From Salinivirgaceae bacterium (GTDB lineage: Bacteria; Bacteroidota; Bacteroidia; Bacteroidales; SZUA-534): a stretch of 40,104 nt of DNA. The notes below the pieces were generated by a model. That model was not told the origin of the DNA, did no database searches, and saw only the letters and a list, made by a program, of their open reading frames with translations. A program made the position numbers and the translations under genes. This document shows positions 1 through 7,986 of this stretch, in pieces. The first letter of the stretch is position 1. The number at the start of each line of letters is the position of its first letter. The stretch spans positions 1-40,104 of the forward strand of contig JAFZKK010000026.1 in assembly GCA_017551905.1 (NCBI GenBank). The letters are read 5' to 3'.

Positions 1-2201
1 ATAATGACACTAAGATAGATACAATCCTTCAATACTCACATCCTGAGCCATTCAGCCTTGGCGATGACATATATACCGCCCGTCCCGACACAGTACGGCT
101 GATTGCTCCCTTTGGATACCCTGATTATGTATGGAGCACAGATTACACTGGCAACAATATTCTTAACATTGAATATACCGGTTCATCTGAATATTGGGTT
201 CGCGTTCTTAACAGCTATAGTTGTATGACTGCAGATACCATGATGGTGTTCTCAAACGACATCACAATGAGAATTCTTAGCGGAGCTATAAACTCTTGCT
301 CACCAGTAATCGACCAACCTGTAAAAGCACAGATTGAGATTAACCGCAACAACGTTATTCCTGGTGGTACACGATTTACTGCCAGCTACAGCATAAACGG
401 TATCAGTGAAACTAAAGAGATAATACTGCCGCAAGACACATCAATAACTTACACAACTCCTTACCAGTTCTTCTTTGACAATAACTTAACAATTGCCGAC
501 ACCGGTAACTATGTATTAACTACCGACTTAATAGTTCACAATGCTATTGATGTCATCAGCAATAACAAACAAACTATAAATGTGCGTTTGGGTGCTTATC
601 CGTTACCATTCCAAGACACAGTACGCACATATGACGAAGACTACGTAATTGATGCCGGACCACTATTCGCTCTATTTAATTGGGAAGGCGAAAGCAGTGC
701 TGTAGGCCGATATTTGTCAGTTGTAACATCAAACAAATACATTTTGCATGCTGTTGATACCAACGGTTGCGCTACCACCGACTCAACCTACATTTTATTT
801 GTAGTGCCAAGCTACGAAATCAGCGGTTTGGGCTTTGCATCGACGATGTGCGAACCTGACGGACCGATAGAAATTTCATTCTACGTTAAGAACACCGGAA
901 ACGACAAAGTGAATTCAGGAACGGTTATACCTGTATCATACAAGATAGACGACAAAGCGGCTGTGGCTGAGAACTTCTCTCTGCCAAAGACTCTTTGGGA
1001 AGGTGACACTATATTAATTAAATTCAACACAAAGGCCGATGTTCGTGAAACTGGCTCATACACTATGATTCTTAACGCCGATGTCAACGGATACGAGACA
1101 TCAAGTCTGAAAACCATAACCGTTATGGAAAATCCGTCGCCTGACCTTGGCGAAGATATCAATACCGATAAAGACAGCTGGCAACTCACACCTGGTATCA
1201 ACTTCGGACAATTCTTGTGGAGCACCGGCGAGACCAACTACTACATCGATGTCACAACAAGCGGCGACTATTGGGTAACCGTAACCAACAACTACGGTTG
1301 CTCGGCCAACGACACCGTATCGGTTCACTTTACTGAGCCCGAGGTGAGCGTTGCCGCCTTCAACAGCGCTGCGGCATACTGCGGCGACATTGTTGACCAA
1401 AACTTTGAAATCAACTTGAGCAACAGTGGCGTCAAGAACGTTGCCGCCGGACACACCATCGGCATTACTTGCGCAGTGGGCGACACAACTGTAGCCGACT
1501 CCATCACATTGCCTAACGACTTCTTCGCCGGAGCAAGTTTCAACCATAAACTTGCCGTGCCTGTGTCGATAAAAGGCGTTGGAGCGCACACACTTGCGTT
1601 CACTGTCAGCATCGATGGAAAGCAAACCGACATCTCAGCTTTCACTGTCAACATCTACGACTTCCCGACATTCCAATTCGCCAGCGATGAGTTGGTTGTC
1701 GATGAATATCCGTACACGCTAACCGCTCCTGTGGCCAATGCCGGCTATCTGTGGAGCGACGGCAGCACCGAGAGCAGCATCAGCGTATCGGAAGACGGCA
1801 CCTACTCGCTAACAGTTACTGACGCCAACAATTGCTCGGCATCAAGCAGCATCAATATCAAGCTGAAGATTATTGATAATCCTGGTGGTGGAGGCGGCAA
1901 TGGAGGCGGCGGTGGCACCACACCTCCAGGAAAAGACACTACAGCTATCAACAGCTTAGCCGAAGGCGAGATTGGTATCTATCCAAATCCGGCTGACGAC
2001 ATCATCAACATCGACTTCAGCCAAAGCCAGCTGACAGGCAGCCGCATCTGGATTATGAGTGTTACCGGAAAAGTGCTGATGACCGATGTTCAAACATCTG
2101 ACATTATGCGGATTGACATAAGCAATTGGCCGCAAGGCATTTACATAATAAAGGTTGTGAATGGCGGCTCGTCAGGATTCATCAAATTCGTAAAACGATA
2201 A
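1..2201 (+). CDS. T9SS type A sorted surface protein with repeated Ig-like domains (5' end outside window)
   Basis: The reading frame is open from the first complete codon (base 3), so the start lies upstream and about 733 residues are visible. The visible part alternates two modules: a beta-sandwich unit of the form LG-D...WS(T/D)G...YWVTVTN..GCSA.DTV, seen about four times, and CARDB-like units between them. A glycine-rich linker (about bases 1885-1925) precedes a typical type IX secretion type A C-terminal domain, which starts IGIYPNPADD and ends in GFIKFVKR. The protein is therefore probably exported by T9SS, its sorting domain cleaved, and the rest displayed or released at the cell surface. 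No enzymatic domain is visible. The 3' part is clearly richer in G+C than the 5' part. It is followed by a strong terminator. An adhesin or structural role is inference. Confidence 0.85.
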   Translation, partial: NDTKIDTILQYSHPEPFSLGDDIYTARPDTVRLIAPFGYPDYVWSTDYTGNNILNIEYTGSSEYWVRVLNSYSCMTADTMMVFSNDITMRILSGAINSCSPVIDQPVKAQIEINRNNVIPGGTRFTASYSINGISETKEIILPQDTSITYTTPYQFFFDNNLTIADTGNYVLTTDLIVHNAIDVISNNKQTINVRLGAYPLPFQDTVRTYDEDYVIDAGPLFALFNWEGESSAVGRYLSVVTSNKYILHAVDTNGCATTDSTYILFVVPSYEISGLGFASTMCEPDGPIEISFYVKNTGNDKVNSGTVIPVSYKIDDKAAVAENFSLPKTLWEGDTILIKFNTKADVRETGSYTMILNADVNGYETSSLKTITVMENPSPDLGEDINTDKDSWQLTPGINFGQFLWSTGETNYYIDVTTSGDYWVTVTNNYGCSANDTVSVHFTEPEVSVAAFNSAAAYCGDIVDQNFEINLSNSGVKNVAAGHTIGITCAVGDTTVADSITLPNDFFAGASFNHKLAVPVSIKGVGAHTLAFTVSIDGKQTDISAFTVNIYDFPTFQFASDELVVDEYPYTLTAPVANAGYLWSDGSTESSISVSEDGTYSLTVTDANNCSASSSINIKLKIIDNPGGGGGNGGGGGTTPPGKDTTAINSLAEGEIGIYPNPADDIINIDFSQSQLTGSRIWIMSVTGKVLMTDVQTSDIMRIDISNWPQGIYIIKVVNGGSSGFIKFVKR

Positions 2202-2207
2202 CTTGTT

Positions 2208-2253
2208 AAACGGGATTTTGCGTAACAACAGAAATGCAAAATCCCGTTTTTTT
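2208..2253 (+). terminator. Rho-independent terminator of the T9SS cargo gene
   Basis: AAACGGGATTTTGC (2208-2221) pairs perfectly with GCAAAATCCCGTTT (2236-2249), giving a 14-bp stem with a 14-nt loop, followed directly by a T run to 2253. It starts 7 nt after the stop codon. Confidence 0.92.
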
Positions 2254-2274
2254 ATAAAAATAATTACATTTTTT

Positions 2275-2290
2275 GCGACGTAAACGTCGC
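2275..2290. promoter_or_regulatory. Inverted repeat upstream of truA
   Basis: GCGACG-TAAA-CGTCGC is a perfect 6-bp inverted repeat with a 4-nt loop. It lies 19 bp upstream of the truA start codon, next to an AT-rich TACATTTTTTG stretch that could hold a -7 element. It could be a 5'-UTR hairpin or an operator; nothing in the sequence decides which. Confidence 0.35.
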
Positions 2291-2309
2291 TCACTTGACA
2301 GACATTTAA

Positions 2310-3053
2310 TTGATGCGGTACTTTCTTATTCTTGACTACAACGGAGCAAACTATTGCGGCTGGCAGCGTCAGCCGGGACAAGACACCGTGCAGGAGCGCA
2401 TTGAGAAAGCCCTTTCGACACTTCTCCGCCACGAAACCGAGATTACCGGCGCGGGTCGCACTGACACTGGCGTTCACGCCCGCAACTACGTGGCGCATTT
2501 TGATTCCGATGTTGAGACGCTGCACACCGATGCCGATTTCCTCTACAAACTGAACTGCATCTTGCCTTTCGACATCAACATTCAGCGCATTGCGCGAATG
2601 CACACCGAAGCCCACGCCCGCTTTGATGCCACTCGGCGCACATACAAATATTACATCACCACACGGAAAGATGTTTTCCGATACCCACTCACCCACCGCG
2701 CCAAAAATCTCGACATCGAAAAAATGAACGCTGCCGCAGCCAAACTGCTGAAATACACTGATTTTACGAGTTTCAGCAAGCTCAACACCGATGTAAAAAC
2801 CAACAACTGCACCATTTTTGAGGCAAAGTGGGCTGAAGCCAACGGCGAATTTGTTTTCACCATTACCGCCAACCGTTTTCTGCGGAATATGGTGCGCGCC
2901 ATTGTCGGCACATTGATTGAGGTTGGCTACGGAAAATTAACCACCGCCGATTTTTGCCGCATCATCGAAGCCAAAGACCGCGGCCAGGCAGGAACCTCTG
3001 CTCCGGCGCAAGCTTTGTTTTTAGAAAAGATTGAATACCCGTATGAGGTGTAG
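2310..3053 (+). CDS. truA: tRNA pseudouridine(38-40) synthase TruA
   Basis: Isomerises uridine to pseudouridine at positions 38-40 of the tRNA anticodon stem-loop, in the cytoplasm. At 247 residues it has the normal TruA length. The N-terminus YFLILDYNGANYCGWQRQ and the signature GAGRTDTGVHA are textbook TruA; Asp52 in the latter is the catalytic aspartate. The C-terminal FLRNMVRAIVGTLIEVG motif is also present. Two adjacent ATG codons (2310 and 2313) make the exact start ambiguous by one residue. It stands alone between the terminator of the cargo gene and the convergent DUF4625 lipoprotein operon. Confidence 0.96.
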   Translation: MMRYFLILDYNGANYCGWQRQPGQDTVQERIEKALSTLLRHETEITGAGRTDTGVHARNYVAHFDSDVETLHTDADFLYKLNCILPFDINIQRIARMHTEAHARFDATRRTYKYYITTRKDVFRYPLTHRAKNLDIEKMNAAAAKLLKYTDFTSFSKLNTDVKTNNCTIFEAKWAEANGEFVFTITANRFLRNMVRAIVGTLIEVGYGKLTTADFCRIIEAKDRGQAGTSAPAQALFLEKIEYPYEV

Positions 3054-3054
3054 A

Positions 3055-3237
3055 GTTTAATGTTTAATGTTTAGAGTTTAGGGTTTAGGGTTTAGAGTTT
3101 AGTCGCTTCGCTGTTTAGAAGGTTTAGTTTAAAGTTTAACAAGTTGAACAGGTTTAAATGTTTTTCGTTCTTTTGCCTTATGCCTATTGCCTATATACCA
3201 ACACACGACACCCAATACCCAACACCTAACATCTAAT
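3055..3237. repeat. Three short arrays with 7-bp period in an intergenic region
   Basis: Between the convergent truA and DUF4625 genes there are three degenerate heptamer arrays. At 3055-3103 there are seven units of GTTTAAT/GTTTAGA/GTTTAGG, with looser GTTTAG-like copies to about 3140. At 3174-3194 there are three units of TGCCTTA/TGCCTAT. At 3210-3237 there are four units of ACCCAAT, ACCCAAC, ACCTAAC and ATCTAAT. There is no ORF or promoter signature here. Similar period-7 sequence occurs at 37869-37896. Confidence 0.8.
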
Positions 3238-3252
3238 TTCAATTTCCACACT

Positions 3253-3720
3253 TTACTCCACAATCTTGATAGCCATCGATTTCAACTGTTGCCAACCAGC
3301 CTGGTCGGTCAGACGGACCATAAAGTGGTAGTCACCAGGGTCGATGTCGGCAGGAATGTCGATGTTGATTGTTGCCGTGTAGGTCTGCTGCCCTTGCGGA
3401 ATATCGAAATCGCTGTTGTAAACCCACGGCTTGACGGGCGTTTTCTCCGCATCAATCTCACATTCGACTGCCGACGTGCTGTGAGTGTGGTGGTCGAAGT
3501 TGTTGTGAACCTCAATGTTATAACTGCCCAACTCCACATTGTCGGAAAGCAGGTAGTGGAAAGGTATTACGCTGCCGCGCTTAAACTGCTGACAATCAAC
3601 GGGGCAAGTCTGCTCGCCATCGGCAGTGATTTCGGGCAAGGTCATATCCTCCGTTTTATCGGAACTGCTGCACGCACAGAGTGCGCACAGCAGAAACGCT
3701 GAAAAAATGGTCTTTTTCAT
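3253..3720 (-). CDS. DUF4625-type lipoprotein, distal gene of metal-uptake-like operon
   Basis: A 155-residue lipoprotein, probably anchored in the outer membrane. The start at 3720 is chosen because it gives a clean lipoprotein signal (MKKTIFSAFLLCALCAC, lipobox LCAC); the open frame further upstream would put extra residues before the signal peptide. The mature part has the DUF4625 pattern: a short Ig-like fold with a central histidine cluster (NNFDHHTHS) and a DYHFMVRLTDQAGWQ segment near the end. The upstream paralogue stops 4 nt before this start, so the pair is cotranscribed. DUF4625 has no established biochemical role; with a TonB receptor upstream, binding of a metal or metal chelate is inferred. 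No clear terminator follows. Confidence 0.82.
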   Translation of the reverse strand: MKKTIFSAFLLCALCACSSSDKTEDMTLPEITADGEQTCPVDCQQFKRGSVIPFHYLLSDNVELGSYNIEVHNNFDHHTHSTSAVECEIDAEKTPVKPWVYNSDFDIPQGQQTYTATINIDIPADIDPGDYHFMVRLTDQAGWQQLKSMAIKIVE

Positions 3721-3724
3721 TTTT

Positions 3725-4189
3725 TTAGTCATTATGTGAATGTTCGTGTTCATCATCGTCATCATCATCTTCTTCAGTCATTTCAACATGACATTCGACC
3801 GTCGATTGCTGGCCTGCCTTATCGGTAACCGTGAAATGAAGATGATACTCACCAAGCGGTGCATCGGTAGGAATGTCGATATGCTCGTGGAACTCTATAT
3901 TCCTGACTCCGATATATTTACCATCGGTGTATGCCTTTTCGATTTCGTAACTGCTGCCCGTTTCCTGGTGGATTTCAATATCGATTCGGTTGATTAGACC
4001 TTGAGCAACCACATCGGCTTCAAGGTGCATATCGTGTCCCGGGTGGGCGTGGCGGCTGTTGTCGTGTCCCACTTCGGTCAATGTAATTATCGGTTTATCA
4101 GGCATTTCATCGTCTTTTTTGCACGACGAAAAAACAAAAGCCACAGTCAGTAGAGCCATCACAAGGCTCATATTTATATTTCTTTTCAT
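3725..4189 (-). CDS. DUF4625-type lipoprotein with histidine motifs and acidic/His tail
   Basis: A 154-residue lipoprotein. The start at 4189 is chosen because MKRNINMSLVMALLTVAFVFSSC forms a lipoprotein signal (lipobox SSC); the longer open frame runs back into the end of the TonB receptor gene. The mature protein begins KKDDEMPDKP, carries a histidine-rich segment (GHDNSRHAHPGHDMH), and repeats the plan of its neighbour, including GEYHLHFTVTDKAGQQ. It ends in a run of acidic residues and histidines (EEDDDDDDEHEHSHND). That tail is a plausible site for loosely held divalent metal. It lies 61 bp after the TonB receptor gene and 4 bp before the next lipoprotein gene. The zinc or other metal role is inference. 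Confidence 0.84.
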   Translation of the reverse strand: MKRNINMSLVMALLTVAFVFSSCKKDDEMPDKPIITLTEVGHDNSRHAHPGHDMHLEADVVAQGLINRIDIEIHQETGSSYEIEKAYTDGKYIGVRNIEFHEHIDIPTDAPLGEYHLHFTVTDKAGQQSTVECHVEMTEEDDDDDDEHEHSHND

Positions 4190-4250
4190 TTTATCAAGTT
4201 TTAAAATTTGTAATAAGTTAAGTTTTAGATAATTAATTAGCGTTTGTGTT

Positions 4251-6335
4251 CTAAAATTCCCATCCCGCCATAATCGAAAAATTCCGGCCAGCCTCCGGTA
4301 CATCAATAAGCCGGTAATAACTGGTGTGGTCATAATAGCGCTTATTCAGCAGATTATCAGCGTGAAGCGACAGACTAATGCTACTTTCCGCAAAGTGGAA
4401 CCTGTGGCTCGCCGACAGATTCAGCGTCCAATAGCCGTCGGTTGGCTTTTCGGGTGGCACTATATTGTCCTGTTTTCCAACTATATGCACGTTCAGCCCG
4501 ACAGAACCCTCGCCGTGCCGCTTGTGGCTGTATTTGAGCCCCGCATCGGCCGACCACGGCGTCGAGAACGGCAGCGTGTAGCCTTTTTTCTCGCCCGACA
4601 ACTGTTCGGCATACAGATACTCACCCTTCAGTTCGGCATCAAAATGTCGTGTAAGTTTGCAAACAGCCTGACACTCAACACCATATCGCAAAACTTCGGC
4701 CTGCGTATAATGGTACAGTTGCAGACCTTCCTCGTATAACGACGTGGGGTTCAGATAGATATAGTTCGGAAAATAGTTCAGATACGGCTCAATTTGAATG
4801 CTGGCCACCTTGTTCGCCCAATAGGCGCTCATATCGAGTTGGTACGACACTTCGGGGTCGAGTTGCGTGTTGCCGCATTCATACCTGAAAATGTGATAGT
4901 TAATACCGTCGGCGCCCAACTCTTTCGGGATTGGAATGCGGAAACTCTTGCCGGCATTGGCTTTCAGCACCCAATCGCCAGCACCGTAAATAGCGCCAAC
5001 CGACCAAGTCAGATTATTGAAAGTCAAGTCGATATCGGCAGAACGCTGTTTGAAAACCGAATCACCACCAGCGACAGGCGTCCGGTACCAATCGTTGTAA
5101 CTGTGAATGTGCGTCTGCGCGAAATCGTAACGCAAGCCGGCATTAAGTTTCAGTTTGTCAGTCAGTTGCCATTTGTCAAGAAGATACGCACCACAACTTC
5201 CTGTCTCGAAATCTGGAATAATGAATCCCCACCCCGTTCGTCTATTATGCTGATATTCAGTATTAACGCCAGCATTCAGATTATGCTCCGCAAGTGACAT
5301 TTTCAGCCCGACATTAGCCGTGTAGGTGCTCTTGTCGAAATGGCGCTCCATTGAGCCGTCGGGCTTTGGCATATAGCCGTGCGACACGGGTTCCGAGCAC
5401 TCCTCGCGCCGGTTGTTCTGGTAGGCAAGCGACACATCGACCGACAAAACATCGTTCCGCCAACTACTGTGGCTCAACACTTTAAGGTGATTTACCCATT
5501 GATATGGCAAGTCGATGTCGCGCGGCGAATGGTCGTAATCGATGTTCGACATCCGCACCTCAAGTCCGTGAGCGTTGGCAAAAAAGCCACTTTTAGCATA
5601 CGAATCCGACACTCGAACATCGGTGTGAAAATTATAACCGGCATAACCAAGCATCAAGCTACCATCACGCTCAAGCCCGGCCGTATTGCGTAACCGCTGG
5701 TCTTTCAGCTTGATATAGTACGAGTAGTACTGAATGCTGTCGGTAGGCACTTTATAGTCGCCATAGTTGATTATGGTGAAATTGGCACGGCAGAACAGCG
5801 TTCCTGTCCGCACACCCACTTTTGCCGACGCACCCAACTGACCATTATTACTCCGCCCGAACAACTGTACCGCACCGCTCAAACTATCGGTGGGTATGTG
5901 ATTGGTATAAAGGCATATAACACCGCCGATAGCATCGCTGCCATAGAGCAGAGCCGCCGGCCCCTTAATCACCTCAACGCGGTCGATGGCAAACTGGTCA
6001 ATCTCCAGACCATGGTCGTCGCCCCACTGCTGCCCCTCGTGCTTTATGCCGTCTTCGGCCACAACCATGCGATTGAAACCCATGCCGCGGATTGTCGGCT
6101 TCGACTGCCCCGACCCGATGCTCATCGCCTTAACGCCCGGAATGCCTTGCAGCGTCTGCATCAGGCTGCCCGAGAAATTCTGCTGAAGATAATCGTAGCT
6201 AACCTGAATCGACGGTAACGTGGTGTGCGTCTGCGCAACTCGCACGGCTTCTCCCGACACGGTCACTTCGTCAATATCGATTACTGTGTCGGTCATTGCG
6301 CACAGCACAGCCGCCACAGCCAAAAAATGTGACAT
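4251..6335 (-). CDS. TonB-dependent outer-membrane receptor, probably metal or metal-chelate uptake
   Basis: A 694-residue receptor, comprising an N-terminal plug (about residues 35-150) and a 22-strand-type barrel ending in aromatic WEF. Plug signatures are clear: PGVKAMSIGSGQSKPTIRGM, RMVVAEDGIKHEGQQWGDDH, and IDRVEVIKGPAALLYGSDAI. There is no carboxypeptidase-regulatory N-terminal domain and no SusD partner, so this is not a glycan (SusC) receptor. The signal peptide is short; an in-frame TAA three codons before the ATG rules out a longer N-terminus. The plug resembles ZnuD-type and heme/siderophore-type receptors. The neighbours are a His/Cys-rich membrane protein upstream and two histidine-bearing DUF4625 lipoproteins downstream, suggesting a divalent metal such as zinc. 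The substrate is inferred. Confidence 0.9.
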   Translation of the reverse strand: MSHFLAVAAVLCAMTDTVIDIDEVTVSGEAVRVAQTHTTLPSIQVSYDYLQQNFSGSLMQTLQGIPGVKAMSIGSGQSKPTIRGMGFNRMVVAEDGIKHEGQQWGDDHGLEIDQFAIDRVEVIKGPAALLYGSDAIGGVICLYTNHIPTDSLSGAVQLFGRSNNGQLGASAKVGVRTGTLFCRANFTIINYGDYKVPTDSIQYYSYYIKLKDQRLRNTAGLERDGSLMLGYAGYNFHTDVRVSDSYAKSGFFANAHGLEVRMSNIDYDHSPRDIDLPYQWVNHLKVLSHSSWRNDVLSVDVSLAYQNNRREECSEPVSHGYMPKPDGSMERHFDKSTYTANVGLKMSLAEHNLNAGVNTEYQHNRRTGWGFIIPDFETGSCGAYLLDKWQLTDKLKLNAGLRYDFAQTHIHSYNDWYRTPVAGGDSVFKQRSADIDLTFNNLTWSVGAIYGAGDWVLKANAGKSFRIPIPKELGADGINYHIFRYECGNTQLDPEVSYQLDMSAYWANKVASIQIEPYLNYFPNYIYLNPTSLYEEGLQLYHYTQAEVLRYGVECQAVCKLTRHFDAELKGEYLYAEQLSGEKKGYTLPFSTPWSADAGLKYSHKRHGEGSVGLNVHIVGKQDNIVPPEKPTDGYWTLNLSASHRFHFAESSISLSLHADNLLNKRYYDHTSYYRLIDVPEAGRNFSIMAGWEF

Positions 6336-6451
6336 AATAACTTATTTTGTAAACACTCTGTTTGTCAGCCCTTTGCACGGCCACACATTTAAACCGGCAC
6401 GGCACAATTATTGCCTGCTGACAAAAAAAAACGAAACGCTTGTTGATGTGT

Positions 6452-6793
6452 TTACTCGACGGGAGGCGCACGTCCGCGAATGGTGCCGTATAGGTTTACG
6501 GAAAAAAACCGACACTCGGCGGCACAAATGTATCTTGTTAATAATAAGAAAGATGCTAATAAAATCAGAGCCGTCATTACGTAGGGCAACTGGCACAATT
6601 GGCAGACGATACACTCGCTGTCAGCCAACTGCATCTCAATCAAATGCCCTGAATGACAAGCGTGATGAGAACATTGTTCGCATTCATAATCAGCATGATA
6701 GACCGGTTCGTGCGTGTGCACCGACAGCACGGCAATGCGTGTCAGAAAAACTGACAGCAACACTATCGCCTGAATGTTAACGCGCTTTTTCAT
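6452..6793 (-). CDS. Small His/Cys-rich membrane protein heading the TonB receptor operon
   Basis: A 113-residue protein with a hydrophobic segment at about residues 8-24 and a second at about 70-88. Between them lies a loop dense in metal ligands: HTHEP, YECEQCSHHACHSGHL, and CIVCQLCQLP. The start at 6793 (MKKRVNIQ) is chosen because it opens directly into the first hydrophobic segment and because a TACATTTG promoter element sits just upstream. Similar small H/C-rich proteins are, to my knowledge, found beside TonB receptors in Bacteroidales. A role as periplasmic-side metal sensor, chaperone or transport helper is inference. The TonB receptor gene follows after 116 bp. Confidence 0.75.
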   Translation of the reverse strand: MKKRVNIQAIVLLSVFLTRIAVLSVHTHEPVYHADYECEQCSHHACHSGHLIEMQLADSECIVCQLCQLPYVMTALILLASFLLLTRYICAAECRFFSVNLYGTIRGRAPPVE

Positions 6794-6801
6794 TGTCGGC
6801 G

Positions 6802-6809
6802 CAAATGTA
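6802..6809 (-). promoter_or_regulatory. Bacteroidota -7 element for the metal-uptake-like operon
   Basis: TACATTTG on the minus strand matches the TAnnTTTG consensus exactly. It lies only 8 nt upstream of the 6793 start codon, so the leader would be extremely short. No good -33 TTTG is visible at the usual distance. No clear Fur/Zur-type palindrome was seen. Confidence 0.45.
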
Positions 6810-6875
6810 ATTTTTTTTGAGTAAAGTGAAATATAAAGAGTGGTTGGGGGTTGTCCAGTGTGTTTGTGATACAAT

Positions 6876-6902
6876 AAAAAGGGCGACCCTTGCGAGCCGC
6901 CC
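6876..6902 (-). terminator. Rho-independent terminator of the envelope operon
   Basis: On the minus strand, GGGCGGCTC and GGGTCGCCC form a 9-bp stem with G-U pairs and a GCAA tetraloop (6881-6902), followed by TTTTT (6880-6876). It separates the 6927-11349 operon from the 6793 gene. Confidence 0.9.
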
Positions 6903-6926
6903 CTCCTCTATACTAATGAAAAAAAA

Positions 6927-7970
6927 TTATTGACAATCAAGGCTAAGACGCATACGGTAGGTTATTCCATCCTTCACAATCTCAAACATCTTTATCGTAT
7001 CAACATCTTTGAACTCACATTCAAGAACTACCGGTGTGCCATTCATAATGGTGGCTGTAGTACTATATGAAAATTCCTCGCCAGCTATTTTAGCCATATC
7101 GGTTTCAACGCTGTTGCCTTCGCCATCAATCACGCGAATCTTATTACGATAGATTTTAAATTCATAATCCTTTTTGTTCTGATTTTCAACATTGAAGGTC
7201 ATACGTGACTTATTGCCGTAGCGTTTGCAACCTTTGAAATTCACAAAAATGCCATTATCAATCTCCATTGTGTTCGATTCAACAGTTTGCACATCGCTAC
7301 CGTTGTCGTCGGCCTGGCTTACGCCCGAATCGCTGCTGCTGACCGGAATATTGCCAGCCATCTGCATACATTGGTCGTAGCAGTCTTTGCAGACTTTAGG
7401 AACCGAGTAGAGCACCTGCGAAGCCTCTTGGTTGCGGCCTTGAGCCTTCAACGCGTTAGCCTTCGAAATCACAAAATCGCACTGCGAGTTGTAGAATTCG
7501 ATAATCTTGTTTTTGCCTTGGTCGACAAAAGCCTTGAACTGACCGCGTTTCGGGTCGATGTTACGCATGGCGGCTATGTAGGCCTTTGTCTCATTCTGCC
7601 CAACACCTTTAACATCAATCGAGGTCTGGCTGAAGACGTTACCTGTCTCGTTATCAACAATAAAAAGATTGACAGTCAAAGTCAGAGCGTGCATTGGCGG
7701 AGCAGTAGCTGTAAGCTCTTTGCTCAGCACATCGATTGTCGCTTTCATCGAGAACAGCGGATTGCTGCCTTCGCCGGCCAATCCGTTGAGAGTACATATC
7801 TGGCGCATCTTGCTGGCCAGCATATCTTTAGAGGCCATAGGCGCATCCTGCGCATCAACAACCGGAGCTATCGCTATGCGTTCCATGTCGTCGGCCTTGC
7901 CGTTATCGTTCTGCGCAAATGCCGCACTTGCGAGCATCGCAAAACCCATCATTAAAAATATCTTTCTCAT
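6927..7970 (-). CDS. Periplasmic protein of unknown function with a possible CsgG/LpoB-like fold (4th gene of envelope operon)
   Basis: 347 residues with a clear signal peptide (MRKIFLMMGFAMLASAAFAQ). I do not recognise a named family. The N-terminal half (about residues 28-165) has the order of elements seen in CsgG/LpoB/TolB-N type domains: a hydrophobic strand (ERIAIAPVV), a long helix, a strand with LTLTVNLFIVDNETGNVFSQ, then SIDVKGVGQNETKAYIAAM. After it comes a helical stretch with a Cys cluster (KVCKDCYDQCM, near residue 195) that looks like one TPR-like hairpin. A Ser/Asp-rich linker leads to a C-terminal beta domain of about 110 residues. It lies 16 bp downstream of the next periplasmic gene and immediately before the operon terminator. 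The fold assignment is inference. Confidence 0.7.
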   Translation of the reverse strand: MRKIFLMMGFAMLASAAFAQNDNGKADDMERIAIAPVVDAQDAPMASKDMLASKMRQICTLNGLAGEGSNPLFSMKATIDVLSKELTATAPPMHALTLTVNLFIVDNETGNVFSQTSIDVKGVGQNETKAYIAAMRNIDPKRGQFKAFVDQGKNKIIEFYNSQCDFVISKANALKAQGRNQEASQVLYSVPKVCKDCYDQCMQMAGNIPVSSSDSGVSQADDNGSDVQTVESNTMEIDNGIFVNFKGCKRYGNKSRMTFNVENQNKKDYEFKIYRNKIRVIDGEGNSVETDMAKIAGEEFSYSTTATIMNGTPVVLECEFKDVDTIKMFEIVKDGITYRMRLSLDCQ

Positions 7971-7986
7971 GGTTCTTCTATTTTAT

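Noticed and set aside
3055..3103. Telomere-like GTTTAGGG sequence
   Set aside because: Only two exact units in a degenerate seven-unit array inside a bacterial intergenic region; no sign of a linear end or eukaryotic sequence.
4190..4333. Longer N-terminus for the 3725-4189 DUF4625 gene
   Set aside because: The added 48 residues overlap the TonB receptor gene and would bury the lipoprotein signal.
6220..6780. 186-codon plus-strand open frame over the TonB receptor start and the His/Cys-rich gene
   Set aside because: It covers two real genes on the opposite strand and translates into low-complexity Arg/Thr-rich sequence.
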